Positions 10,616-18,741 of a stretch of 58,996 bases of DNA are shown piece by piece; position 1 is the first letter of the stretch, and each line of letters begins with the position of its first letter. Both the position numbers and the translations under genes were made by a program. The DNA is from Methanobacterium sp. (GTDB taxonomy: Archaea; Methanobacteriota; Methanobacteria; Methanobacteriales; Methanobacteriaceae), in assembly GCA_018263005.1 (NCBI GenBank), contig JADFDH010000007.1, forward strand, positions 1 through 58,996. The letters are read 5' to 3'. The notes under the pieces were generated by a model. The model had not been told where the DNA came from and ran no database searches. It saw nothing but the letters and a program-made list of their open reading frames with translations.

Positions 10616-11059
10616 TTATCCCCCGGACATTATTATATTCGTACCTTCTTCAGTTTTTTCTTCTTTTTTAAAATCAATTTCATATTTAACTCTTTCAACT
10701 ACTTCATTCAGAGCTTTCTGGGTTTCCTGTCTGTGAGCTCCAGCTACCATAGCTATAAATAATGATTCTCCTATTTCAAATTCACCTAGATAATGTATCA
10801 CAGCTATAGAAATTATACCAAATTTATCTTTAATCTGGTTCAATATTTTTTCAAGATCTGCCTGGCAGCTTTTTTTATCTGCAGTGCTTAATCTGATTTT
10901 TTTGGTTACTTTACCCGGTTCTACTCCACGGACAATACCCTCAAAGGAATATATAGCTCCGCATTCATTGATATGTTCATTGGTTATGATAATTTCCCGG
11001 AGTTTGCCGATATCATAATCTTCTTCTCTTTTATCAACAATTTTTGCCATGATTTCCAT
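10616..11059 (-). CDS. moaE: Molybdopterin synthase catalytic subunit
   Basis: MoaE, with the sulfur carrier MoaD, inserts the dithiolene sulfurs into precursor Z to give molybdopterin. The 147-residue protein carries the signature AVIHYLGEFEIGESLFIAMV and AHRQETQKALNEVVERVK, and the active-site FKKEEKTEEGT near the end. The start has an AGGGAT site 6 bases upstream. It is first in a minus-strand pair with the HD hydrolase. No moaD lies alongside. With mobA at 6.0 kb it supports an active molybdenum or tungsten pterin pathway. Confidence 0.9.
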   Translation of the reverse strand: MEIMAKIVDKREEDYDIGKLREIIITNEHINECGAIYSFEGIVRGVEPGKVTKKIRLSTADKKSCQADLEKILNQIKDKFGIISIAVIHYLGEFEIGESLFIAMVAGAHRQETQKALNEVVERVKYEIDFKKEEKTEEGTNIIMSGG

Positions 11060-11146
11060 AGAGTATCCCTTCTTATGTTTAGAATGATTTATTTTTAATA
11101 TTATTATAATCTATTATTATTATTACTTTTATACATAATATTTAAT

Positions 11147-11674
11147 TTAAATACCCTCTTTATTGATATGTCTGATTCTCTTAACACCATCGATTTCTTC
11201 GATGACTTCCACCACCGAGTCGGGTATCAAGGATTTCCAATCATCACCGGTGATCATTCTTTTTCTAACCTCTGTCCCAGAGTAAATCTCCCTGTTATAG
11301 ATGGGGGGGTTGGTGACCTTGTATCCTGCTTCAATAAAAAGTCTTTCAACCAGTGAATTTCCAGAATAAATAATTTCAAAAGGAGGGGTTAACATCTTAA
11401 CCTGGGCAACCCATAATGAATTGCAGGCTACATCCTGTATAGGGGTGATGTAATAACTGGATGTGGAAATTCCATACTCGCTGAGTGCTTTGCTTATCAT
11501 CATGGTTCTCTCTCCGGCGGTGAAGGGATCCTTGGCTGTGTGGCTTAGCTGGGCGCTACCTATACCAATTACCACCTCATCAACCTCTGCTAAAATTCGC
11601 TTAATAACATCCATATGTCCCTTGTGAATAGGCTGCAGTCTTCCCACCAGCAATCCTCTAACTTTATCCACCAT
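11147..11674 (-). CDS. nadM: Nicotinamide-nucleotide adenylyltransferase (archaeal NadM)
   Basis: NadM joins NMN and ATP to form NAD+. The 175-residue protein has the nucleotidyltransferase HxGH motif in LLVGRLQPIHKGHMDVIKR. GIGSAQLSHTAKDPFTAGER and the C-terminal YSGTEVRKRM (ISTxxxR-type motif) complete the signature. The archaeal consensus is GRFQPFHKGH, so Leu and Ile replace two aromatic positions here. It is divergent from atwA across a 227-bp gap that must hold both promoters. Confidence 0.92.
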   Translation of the reverse strand: MVDKVRGLLVGRLQPIHKGHMDVIKRILAEVDEVVIGIGSAQLSHTAKDPFTAGERTMMISKALSEYGISTSSYYITPIQDVACNSLWVAQVKMLTPPFEIIYSGNSLVERLFIEAGYKVTNPPIYNREIYSGTEVRKRMITGDDWKSLIPDSVVEVIEEIDGVKRIRHINKEGI

Positions 11675-11901
11675 TTAATATCACCGGTTAACTTATTATA
11701 CAATTATTATATTGTTTAATACTGGATATATAATATGAACAAATAAAAAAACAATTTTTCAGGCACAGATAAATAATTAAAAATAAATAATAAAAACCAT
11801 GAACTTAAATAGACAGGATATAAAATTATTAAAGTTTATCTTCTCATATTTTTTTAAAAGTATCATGATCTAATTCTAAAGGTTTATTCTCTGGTGAAAA
11901 T

Positions 11902-13632
11902 ATGTTAAAAGTTGAAAATTTATCTAAAACTTATAAAATGAAGGACGGAGCAGAAATTGAAGCTTTAAAAAGCGTAAATCTAACAATTAAAGATGGAGAA
12001 ATTGTTGGTATTATAGGAATGAGTGGATCAGGAAAAAGCACATTATTAAGAATAATAAGGGGAGTTGAATCCTTTGATAATGGAAAAATAACCCTGGGAG
12101 ATATTAAAATCACTCCTGATTCAAATTCCTATGAATCTCATAATTTAAAGAAAGCTACTGCCATACACTTGCAGAGATCCTTTGGTTTATGGGCTGAGAC
12201 CGCTTATCAGAATGTGGTAAGAAAGCTTTACGGTGCTAAATATGGTGATGAAGCCCTCACTGATTTTGAATTTGCCAATGATGAATTTGGAGAAGAAGCC
12301 ATCGAGCTCCTGAAGGTGGTTGGCCTGGGCCATAAGATAGAACATTTCGCCCCAGTATTAAGCGGAGGGGAAAAACAGAGACTGATAATGGCCAGACAAT
12401 TAGCTAAAAAACCCGAAATACTGCTTTTAGATGAACCTGCCACCATGTCCTGTCCCAAATCTAAACAGGAAATATTAAACGCTATTAAAAAAATTAATCA
12501 GGAGATGGGTATAACCGTCCTACTGGTATCACACCTTCCCGAAGTACACAATTACCTCTCACAACGACTGCTTTTAATGGAAAACGGAGAAATAATAAAA
12601 GAAGGAACACCAAAAAACATAATCAGAGAATTCGTACATAATATGGAGCCCATGGAAACTCTAAGAGATCCATTAGAAGTAGGTGAAACCTTAATTAGAG
12701 TAGAAGATGTAGGACGCAGATTCACACTTCTTAAAGGAGGAAACGTACTTAATGTCGAAGACGTGAACTTCAAGGTACAAGAAGGGGAAATAATATCCTT
12801 GATGGGGTTAAGCGGCGCTGGTAAGACAGTTCTTCTAAGGATGATAGCTGGTCTGGACATTCCAGATACAGGGAAAGTTTACTTCAAGTCAGATGGTGAT
12901 TGGGTGGATATGCATCAACCAGACATTCAGAGGATGAAGGTAAGAAGGAAGATGGGTTTCATGCATCAGGAGTTTTCCTTAGTACATCACGCCACCATTA
13001 AAGACCAGATAGCCTCGAGATTAGGGGTTAAGAATGAAAATGTAGTATGGCAGGCTAAACAGAAAGCAAAAGAACTTGAAATTTCTGATAAAATCTTAGA
13101 TGTACTTTATCAGCTTACTGATTTACCTGAAAATGAGGCTAAAATGCGGTTAGAACAGATAGGATTATCAGCAAACATACTGGATGAACTATTCCCCAGC
13201 TTCCCTGATAAAAAAGTGAAAGAATACTCACAACCCATATTCGAAGCATTGAATTTACCCATGGACATACTGGACCGGAGATCCTATGAATTATCTGGAG
13301 GACAGAAGGTAAGAGCTACCCTGGCCCTGGTTTTAGCTTCAAAACCAGATATTCTAATACTGGATGAACCATTCGGAGATCTAGATCCCATAACCCTGAG
13401 AATGGTGTCAAATTCACTTAAAAGGATAAATAAAAGCTTTAATACTACCATTATAATGGTCAGTCACCATATTGACTTTATAGAGGAAGTTACCACTCGT
13501 GCTATTATGATTGAGGATGGAAAACTGATAATGGAAGGAGAACCACACAAAATGTGCCATGAGTTCATAAAAAGATGTAAAGCAGAGTATCTTAAGGATT
13601 TAGATGATATAAGAGAACAGATGACAGGATAG
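11902..13632 (+). CDS. atwA: Methyl-coenzyme M reductase activation component A2 (dual ABC ATPase)
   Basis: AtwA is the cytoplasmic ATPase of the system that reductively activates Ni in methyl-coenzyme M reductase; it has no membrane partner. The 576-residue protein has two ABC cassettes. Walker A sequences are GMSGSGKST (near residue 39) and GLSGAGKTV (near 307). Signatures are LSGGEKQR and LSGGQKVRA, and Walker B is LLLDEP and LILDEP. Between the halves there is a characteristic helical insertion in the second cassette (about residues 375-450). The ORF begins at ATG 11902, with GGTGA a few bases upstream. The only MCR-linked partners in the window are the Mmp10-like genes at 43-46 kb. Confidence 0.9.
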   Translation: MLKVENLSKTYKMKDGAEIEALKSVNLTIKDGEIVGIIGMSGSGKSTLLRIIRGVESFDNGKITLGDIKITPDSNSYESHNLKKATAIHLQRSFGLWAETAYQNVVRKLYGAKYGDEALTDFEFANDEFGEEAIELLKVVGLGHKIEHFAPVLSGGEKQRLIMARQLAKKPEILLLDEPATMSCPKSKQEILNAIKKINQEMGITVLLVSHLPEVHNYLSQRLLLMENGEIIKEGTPKNIIREFVHNMEPMETLRDPLEVGETLIRVEDVGRRFTLLKGGNVLNVEDVNFKVQEGEIISLMGLSGAGKTVLLRMIAGLDIPDTGKVYFKSDGDWVDMHQPDIQRMKVRRKMGFMHQEFSLVHHATIKDQIASRLGVKNENVVWQAKQKAKELEISDKILDVLYQLTDLPENEAKMRLEQIGLSANILDELFPSFPDKKVKEYSQPIFEALNLPMDILDRRSYELSGGQKVRATLALVLASKPDILILDEPFGDLDPITLRMVSNSLKRINKSFNTTIIMVSHHIDFIEEVTTRAIMIEDGKLIMEGEPHKMCHEFIKRCKAEYLKDLDDIREQMTG

Positions 13633-13634
13633 AT

Positions 13635-13690
13635 TAACTGAAATATTGTTTAATGAGATAAATAACTGAAATATTGTTTAATGAGATAAA
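13635..13690 (+). repeat. Perfect 28-bp tandem duplication
   Basis: Two identical, abutting 28-bp copies (13635-13662 and 13663-13690) begin TAACTGAAATATTG and end GAGATAAA. They occupy the whole gap between atwA and the UspA gene, so they lie within or next to its promoter or leader. The identity suggests a recent slippage event. Confidence 0.9.
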
Positions 13691-13702
13691 TAAGGGTGGT
13701 AA

Positions 13703-14101
13703 ATGATGTTTAAAACTATAATGGTTCCCTCTGACGGATCACAGTTTGCTCTTAAAGCAGAAGAAGTGGCTATATCCATAGCCAGGAAATTTCAGGGGAA
13801 ACTAGTTGTGGTGCATATCATAGATGAAAAACTAATTAACCCCTTTGAAGTCTTGGAAGAGGAAGGAAAATCTATATTGGAAAAAGCAGCTCTTAAAGGC
13901 GAAAAACAGGGTGTACAAGTAGATCAGGTGTTAATAGTAGGTAGTCCAACCCATGATATGTCTAAGATTGTTGAAAAAACCGGAGCCGACCTGGTTGTCA
14001 TAGGCACCCATGGAAAAACCGGACTTAAAAAAATATTACTGGGCAGTGTAGCAGAAAATACATTAAAAACCGTTAATATCCCTGTTTTACTGGTTAAATA
14101 G
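13703..14101 (+). CDS. Universal stress protein, UspA family
   Basis: A 132-residue single-domain UspA protein, a dimeric nucleotide-binding stress protein. The family opening KTIMVPSDGSQFALKAEEVA and the ATP-binding GTHGKTGLKKILLGSVAENTL segment (G-2x-G-9x-G-S pattern) are intact, so it is expected to bind ATP. ATG 13703 or 13706 can start it; AGGGTGG lies 4 or more bases upstream. It begins the stress-gene run that continues with rubredoxin and ferritin. Confidence 0.92.
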   Translation: MMFKTIMVPSDGSQFALKAEEVAISIARKFQGKLVVVHIIDEKLINPFEVLEEEGKSILEKAALKGEKQGVQVDQVLIVGSPTHDMSKIVEKTGADLVVIGTHGKTGLKKILLGSVAENTLKTVNIPVLLVK

Positions 14102-14156
14102 GGAATTATATTAAAAAATTTGGTTAAATATTTCCATTAATTATTATTCAAATAGT

Positions 14157-14166
14157 TTAAATATAC
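14157..14166 (+). promoter_or_regulatory. TATA box for rubredoxin gene
   Basis: TTTAAATATA fits the archaeal TBP site. Transcription would begin about 25 bases downstream, close to 14190, which places the inverted repeat at 14193-14224 at the very 5' end of the message. Confidence 0.5.
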
Positions 14167-14192
14167 AAAAAACTATAAAATGCAATGAATAA

Positions 14193-14224
14193 ATAGCCTT
14201 ACATAATTATTATCATAAGGCTAT
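14193..14224 (+). promoter_or_regulatory. 9-bp inverted repeat between TATA box and rubredoxin ribosome site
   Basis: ATAGCCTTA (14193-14201) and TAAGGCTAT (14216-14224) are perfect inverted repeats with a 14-base spacer, ending just before GGAGG. It could be a repressor operator covering the start site, or a 5' hairpin in the mRNA. I cannot name a regulator. Confidence 0.55.
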
Positions 14225-14237
14225 CTGGAGGTTATAA

Positions 14238-14399
14238 ATGGACAAATACATTTGTACAGCATGCGGATATACCTACGATCCTGAGCTTGGCGATTCCAAT
14301 GGCGGAATCGAACCGGGTACATCTTTTGAAGATTTACCAGATGATTGGGTCTGTCCACTATGTGGTGTAGGTAAAGCTATGTTTAAAAAAGCAGACTAA
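14238..14399 (+). CDS. Rubredoxin
   Basis: A 53-residue one-iron electron carrier. The two iron-binding knuckles are complete: YICTACGYTYDP near the N-terminus and WVCPLCGVGK near residue 40, with the usual DLPDDW just before the second. GGAGG lies 7 bases ahead of ATG 14238. In methanogens rubredoxin passes electrons from F420H2 or NAD(P)H routes to oxygen-detoxifying enzymes such as F420H2 oxidase or rubrerythrin. Its position between UspA and ferritin and close to peroxiredoxin and SOD fits that role. Confidence 0.95.
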   Translation: MDKYICTACGYTYDPELGDSNGGIEPGTSFEDLPDDWVCPLCGVGKAMFKKAD

Positions 14400-14454
14400 A
14401 AGCAAAATTAAACAATTTTTTTTAATTAGAATTATTTTTTGGAGGTTAAAAAAA

Positions 14455-14967
14455 ATGCTTGATGAAGAGATGGTCAGCGCCATTAACAAGCAGTTAAATG
14501 CAGAACTCTATTCTGGATATCTTTACCTTTCCATGGCCGCCTACTTTGAATCTACAGATCTCAGTGGTTTTGCCAACTGGATGCGGGTGCAGGCCCAGGA
14601 AGAATTATCCCATGCCATGAAATTCTATGATTATCTTGTACAGAGAGGTGCAAGGGTCATTTTGACAGAAATCGAAACCCCTCCCACTGAATGGGATTCA
14701 ACTATCGCTGTATTTGAACATGTTTATGAGCATGAGCAAATGGTAACCGGGTTGATCAATAAACTGGTGGATCTGGCCATATCAATAAGTGATCATGCTA
14801 CCAACAATTTCCTACAATGGTATGTCGCTGAACAAGTAGAAGAAGAAGAATCAGCCAGTGGAGTGCTACAGAAAGTAAAATTAGCAGGCGAAGATAACAG
14901 CGGAATCCTGATGCTTGATCAGGAACTTGGTTCCAGAATTTTCCATCCCCCAGCAGCAGATGAATAA
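14455..14967 (+). CDS. ftn: Ferritin
   Basis: A 170-residue bacterial/archaeal ferritin that oxidises Fe(II) and stores it as mineral in a 24-subunit shell. The ferroxidase residues are visible in LNAELYSGYLYLSMAAYFE, EELSHAMKFYDY and EQVEEEESASGVLQKVKL. The length is typical. A GGAGG-type site precedes the ATG. By withdrawing Fe(II) it limits Fenton chemistry, in keeping with the neighbouring peroxiredoxin and SOD. Confidence 0.95.
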   Translation: MLDEEMVSAINKQLNAELYSGYLYLSMAAYFESTDLSGFANWMRVQAQEELSHAMKFYDYLVQRGARVILTEIETPPTEWDSTIAVFEHVYEHEQMVTGLINKLVDLAISISDHATNNFLQWYVAEQVEEEESASGVLQKVKLAGEDNSGILMLDQELGSRIFHPPAADE

Positions 14968-14986
14968 ACTCATTTTCCCTTTTTTT

Positions 14987-15003
14987 TATTTTATTATTTA
15001 GAA
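14987..15003 (+). terminator. U-rich terminator after ferritin
   Basis: CCCTTTTTTTTATTTTATT directly downstream of the ferritin stop is a T-rich stretch of the kind that ends transcription in archaea without a hairpin. Confidence 0.4.
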
Positions 15004-15146
15004 GTTATTATTTTAAGATTCCATTTACCATTTCAATTTAAATTGATTTTTAAAAGATCTAACTATTTTTCACATCTCAACGAAAGAAATAAATAAAAAA
15101 ATCACCATATATTAAGACAATAGAAATGAATCTAGGGGGTATTATT

Positions 15147-15833
15147 ATGGGAGACAAAATTTACGAAGTAAAAAAAATGAAAAAGAAAGATAGAGGAATG
15201 CCACTTATAGGAGATGAATTCCCAAAAATGGAAGTTCAAACCACCCATGGAATGATGAAATTACCCAAAGCCTTTAAAGGAAAATGGTTTGTTCTCTTTA
15301 GTCATCCTGGTGACTTTACTCCAGTTTGTACCACTGAATTTGTGGCCTTTCAATTGAGATATGATCTATTTGAGGAATTGAACTGTGAATTAATCGGTTT
15401 ATCCGTAGATCAGGTGTTCTCACATCTTAAATGGATCGAATGGATTTATGAAAACTTCGATATAGAAATAGAATTCCCGATTATTGCAGACACTGGAGCT
15501 GTTGCCAAAAAATTGGGATTAATACACCCAAATAAAGGCACAAATACAGTAAGAGCAGTATTTATCATCGATCCTCAAGGAATTATCAGAGCCATGCTAT
15601 ATTACCCACAGGAACTAGGCAGAAACATAGATGAGATACTGAGAATGTTAGAAGGATTCCAGACAGCTGAAGATAAAGGAGTGGCCATACCAGCTAATTG
15701 GCCCTGTAATGAGATAATAGGCAAAGGATTAATCATACCACCCGCAGCAGATATAGAAACCGCAATTAAAAGACCCGAACAGTACAAGTGCTTTGACTGG
15801 TGGTTATGTTACAGAAACTATTATAAATGGTAG
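15147..15833 (+). CDS. Peroxiredoxin, archaeal Prx6-like
   Basis: A thiol peroxidase that reduces H2O2 and organic peroxides. The peroxidatic cysteine is in FSHPGDFTPVCTTEF, and the C-terminus has CFDWWLCYR with two further cysteines, as in archaeal long-tailed peroxiredoxins. The in-frame ATG at 15126 is rejected: AGGGGGT lies 7 bases ahead of ATG 15147, giving 228 residues. Only 12 bp separate it from the SOD gene, with a GGAGGAGA site between, so the two form an operon for peroxide and superoxide removal. Confidence 0.93.
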   Translation: MGDKIYEVKKMKKKDRGMPLIGDEFPKMEVQTTHGMMKLPKAFKGKWFVLFSHPGDFTPVCTTEFVAFQLRYDLFEELNCELIGLSVDQVFSHLKWIEWIYENFDIEIEFPIIADTGAVAKKLGLIHPNKGTNTVRAVFIIDPQGIIRAMLYYPQELGRNIDEILRMLEGFQTAEDKGVAIPANWPCNEIIGKGLIIPPAADIETAIKRPEQYKCFDWWLCYRNYYKW

Positions 15834-15845
15834 GAGGAGATTGAA

Positions 15846-16463
15846 ATGGAAACTAAACAATATGAACTTCCCAAATTACCCTACGACTTTAAAGCATTAG
15901 AACCATACATATCAGCTGAACAATTGCAAATACACCATGATAAACACCATCAGGCCTATGTTGATGGTGCAAACGCATTATTAAAGAAATTTGACGCAAG
16001 AAAATCTGGTGAAGAGTTTGATGTTAAAGCAGCAGCCAAGGAATTATCCTTCAACGTAGGAGGATTCAATCTGCACAACCTCTTCTGGGAAAATCTGGGC
16101 CCTGCAGCAGAAAATGGTGGCGAACCAGTAGGAAAAATAGCTGAGTACATCGAGAAAGACTTCGGCAGTTTTGAAACATTTAAAAAGGAGTTCACCCAGG
16201 CAGCGGCGAGCACTGAAGGATCAGGATGGGCTGCTCTGTCTTTATGTAAAAAAACTAACCGTATATTCATAAATCAGATAGAAAAACATAATGTGAACCT
16301 GATCCCCAACTTCAGATTCATGCTGGTTTTAGATGTTTGGGAACATGCTTACTATTTAGATTATAAAAACGTACGCCCAGAATATATCGCAGCATTCTGG
16401 AACATAGTAAACTGGGATAAAGTCAATGAAAGGATAGAAGCATGGTTGGCTACTGAAATCTAA
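15846..16463 (+). CDS. sod: Superoxide dismutase (Fe/Mn type)
   Basis: A 205-residue Fe/Mn-family SOD. Metal ligands are in LQIHHDKHHQAYVD (first His), LHNLFWENL (second His) and LDVWEHAYYLDYKN (Asp and His). The active-site order and length are normal; methanogen enzymes of this family usually bind iron. It is the second gene of an operon with peroxiredoxin. A T-rich stretch at 16480-16493 follows the stop and probably terminates the transcript. Confidence 0.95.
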   Translation: METKQYELPKLPYDFKALEPYISAEQLQIHHDKHHQAYVDGANALLKKFDARKSGEEFDVKAAAKELSFNVGGFNLHNLFWENLGPAAENGGEPVGKIAEYIEKDFGSFETFKKEFTQAAASTEGSGWAALSLCKKTNRIFINQIEKHNVNLIPNFRFMLVLDVWEHAYYLDYKNVRPEYIAAFWNIVNWDKVNERIEAWLATEI

Positions 16464-16617
16464 TTTTCTATCCTTACTCTTTTTATTTTTTTTAAAATCA
16501 AGAATTAGAAATATTAAAATTTTGAAGGTAATGTTTTTAAACAATCAAGCTTAATTTATTAGTGATACTTCTAAATTATGGGGAATAACTGATTTTTTTG
16601 GGCCAGAGGGGATTTAA

Positions 16618-17916
16618 ATGATCTGGAATGAAGAGGCAGAGTGTAGGGCTGCAGAAGAAAAGGAAGAATTACAGCTTAAGAGACTACAGGAAGTTGTAAA
16701 ACGTGCTTATGAAAACGTATCTTATTACAAAAAAGCCTTTGATGAGGTAGGAGTTTCACCAGAGGATATACAAGCTTTAAATGACATAGAAAAACTCCCA
16801 TTTACCAGTAAAACTGATTTAAGAGATGCATACCCTTTCGGAATGTTCGCGGTTTCTCCGGATGATATTGTAGAGGTGCATACCACATCAGGTACCACCG
16901 GTAAACCCACGGTATCAGGATACACCCAGAATGATCTGGATCTATGGGGTGAAGTTATGGCCCGTTCCTTAACCATGGCCGGAGGAGATAGGACCGATCG
17001 TATACAGAACTGCTACGGTTATGGTCTTTTTACGGGAGGATTAGGTGTACATTATGGTGCTCAGAAGATAGGGGCTACAGTAATTCCTATATCTGCGGGA
17101 AATACCATGAGACAGGTGGAAATCATGCAGGATTTCGGATCATCCATTCTAACCTGCACCCCATCCTATGCTATGTATCTGGCAGAAGTCCTGGAAGAAC
17201 AGGGTGTGGGTCCTGATAAACTTAATCTGAAGGCAGGAGTTTTCGGTGCTGAGATGTGGACTGAAGAGATGAGAGAGGAGATAGAAAAAAGATTAAAACT
17301 ATCAGCCCTTAATATTTATGGCTTAACTGAAATCATAGGGCCCGGAGTAGCCCAGGAATGTTACAAGAAGGATGGACTGCATATATTCGATGATCATTTC
17401 TACCCGGAGATCATAGACCCGGAAAGCCTAAAGGCATTACCTCACGGAAGTAAAGGAGAGCTAGTATTAACCACCCTTACCAGGGAAGGCATGCCGGTTA
17501 TCAGATTCCGTACCAGGGATATAACAACACTTCGACCCGGTAAATGTGAATGTGGCAGAACCCTGGTGAAAATGGACCGCATTACCGGAAGAAGTGATGA
17601 TATGCTTAAGATAAGGGGAGTTATTGTATTCCCCTCCCAGATCGAAAGAGCTCTTCTAAAAATAGAAGGATTACATCCCCAGTATCAGATCATAGTAAGC
17701 CGACCTCATCAACTTGATGAATTGGAAGTGCAGGTGGAGGCTTCACCAGTTCTATTCTCTGATGAAGTGAAACATGTGGAGGGAGTGAAGAGGAATATTG
17801 AGGAACATATTCATGATGAAATAGGATTGAGGGTTAATGTTAGTCTGGTAGAACCGCAAAGTCTCCCTAGAAGCGAAGGTAAAGCAGTTAGGGTGATAGA
17901 TAAGAGAAATCTTTAA
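16618..17916 (+). CDS. Phenylacetate-CoA ligase family AMP-forming enzyme (PaaK-like)
   Basis: A 432-residue adenylating enzyme. The AMP-binding loop is TTSGTTGKPTVSGYTQ near residue 85, with YGLTEIIGPGVAQEC, RTRDITTL and the C-terminal LPRSEGKAVRVIDKRNL. It matches PaaK/indoleacetate-CoA ligase in length. The related coenzyme F390 synthetases of Methanothermobacter are shorter, so an aryl-acid CoA ligase is more likely, used for reductive salvage of aromatic amino acids with indolepyruvate oxidoreductase. The ACT-domain gene that usually accompanies it follows at 29 bp. The ior genes are not here. Confidence 0.85.
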   Translation: MIWNEEAECRAAEEKEELQLKRLQEVVKRAYENVSYYKKAFDEVGVSPEDIQALNDIEKLPFTSKTDLRDAYPFGMFAVSPDDIVEVHTTSGTTGKPTVSGYTQNDLDLWGEVMARSLTMAGGDRTDRIQNCYGYGLFTGGLGVHYGAQKIGATVIPISAGNTMRQVEIMQDFGSSILTCTPSYAMYLAEVLEEQGVGPDKLNLKAGVFGAEMWTEEMREEIEKRLKLSALNIYGLTEIIGPGVAQECYKKDGLHIFDDHFYPEIIDPESLKALPHGSKGELVLTTLTREGMPVIRFRTRDITTLRPGKCECGRTLVKMDRITGRSDDMLKIRGVIVFPSQIERALLKIEGLHPQYQIIVSRPHQLDELEVQVEASPVLFSDEVKHVEGVKRNIEEHIHDEIGLRVNVSLVEPQSLPRSEGKAVRVIDKRNL

Positions 17917-17945
17917 AAAATCTAATATTTATTAAGAGGATGGTA

Positions 17946-18386
17946 GTGTTTAAAATGAAGTTGAAACAAATATCTGTATTTCTAGAAAACAGGAAGGGAA
18001 GATTACAGAAAGCATTAGAAGTACTGGGCAATGCTAATGTTAATATTAGAACCCTTTCTATAGCTGATACATCTGAATTTGGTATTTTAAGAATGATAGT
18101 ACCTGATATCGACCAGGTTCAAAGTATCCTGGAGGAGCATAATTTCGTGGTTAAGGTGAACGATGTGATTGCTGTAGGTGTTCCAGATGAACCAGGGGGC
18201 CTGGAGAAGATCCTGGGAATATTGAATAGGGCTGATATAAATGTAGAATATTTATATGCATTTGCAGAGAAAAAAGTGGAGCAGGCCATAGTGGTGTTGC
18301 GCACAGAAAATATCGATGCAGGTATAAAGGCCTTAACCGAAGGAGGAGCCAGTGTACTATCGTCTGATGAGGTTTATGAATTGTAA
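17946..18386 (+). CDS. ACT-domain protein, partner of PaaK-like ligase
   Basis: Two ACT-type ligand-binding units in tandem: residues about 1-68 start MKLKQISVFLENRKGRL, and about 70-146 contain VPDEPGGLEKILGILNRADINVEYL. ACT pairs bind amino acids and signal their level. Start choice: GAGG at 17936-17939 touches ATG 17940 but sits 6 bases ahead of GTG 17946; ATG 17955 matches the usual N-terminus and is also possible. It follows the PaaK-like ligase in the same direction, an arrangement common in methanogens, and probably senses an aromatic amino acid. Confidence 0.85.
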   Translation: MFKMKLKQISVFLENRKGRLQKALEVLGNANVNIRTLSIADTSEFGILRMIVPDIDQVQSILEEHNFVVKVNDVIAVGVPDEPGGLEKILGILNRADINVEYLYAFAEKKVEQAIVVLRTENIDAGIKALTEGGASVLSSDEVYEL

Positions 18387-18536
18387 ACCATATTTAATAT
18401 TATTTATTATCTAGATTTGATTAACTTAGATTTTCAGATTGGAATAATAAAAAAATAGGATTAGAAATAGTGTTAAGGTTTAATTTATTAAACCTAGGTT
18501 ATTCGAATTTTAAATATTGGGTTAAATAGCAATATT

Positions 18537-18671
18537 TCATCCGAATCTTTTTTTCAGTCTGAGTATTATCTCTTGTAAATCCTCTCTACTCATATTGCAG
18601 AGATCTTCCTGGAGTTCATCCCATAGTATTCCTTTGAAGTTCTCCACAATATATTCTACGTCTTTTTCCAT
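18537..18671 (-). CDS. Small 44-residue acidic helical protein
   Basis: An unrecognised small gene. GGAGAT lies ideally upstream of ATG at 18671 (TAAGGAGATATAG then ATG). The 44 residues open MEKDVEYIVENFKGILWDEL and end LQEIILRLKKRFG; they are charged, amphipathic and probably all helical, with one cysteine and no membrane segment. It is the last minus-strand gene downstream of the response-regulator cluster (71 bp after the PAS response regulator), so a role as an adaptor in that pathway is a reasonable guess only. Confidence 0.6.
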   Translation of the reverse strand: MEKDVEYIVENFKGILWDELQEDLCNMSREDLQEIILRLKKRFG

Positions 18672-18741
18672 CTATATCTCCTTAGATTTTTTTTTGAGGT
18701 ATCATTATTTTTTTAAAAGGTTGGTATTATTATTCATTTAA

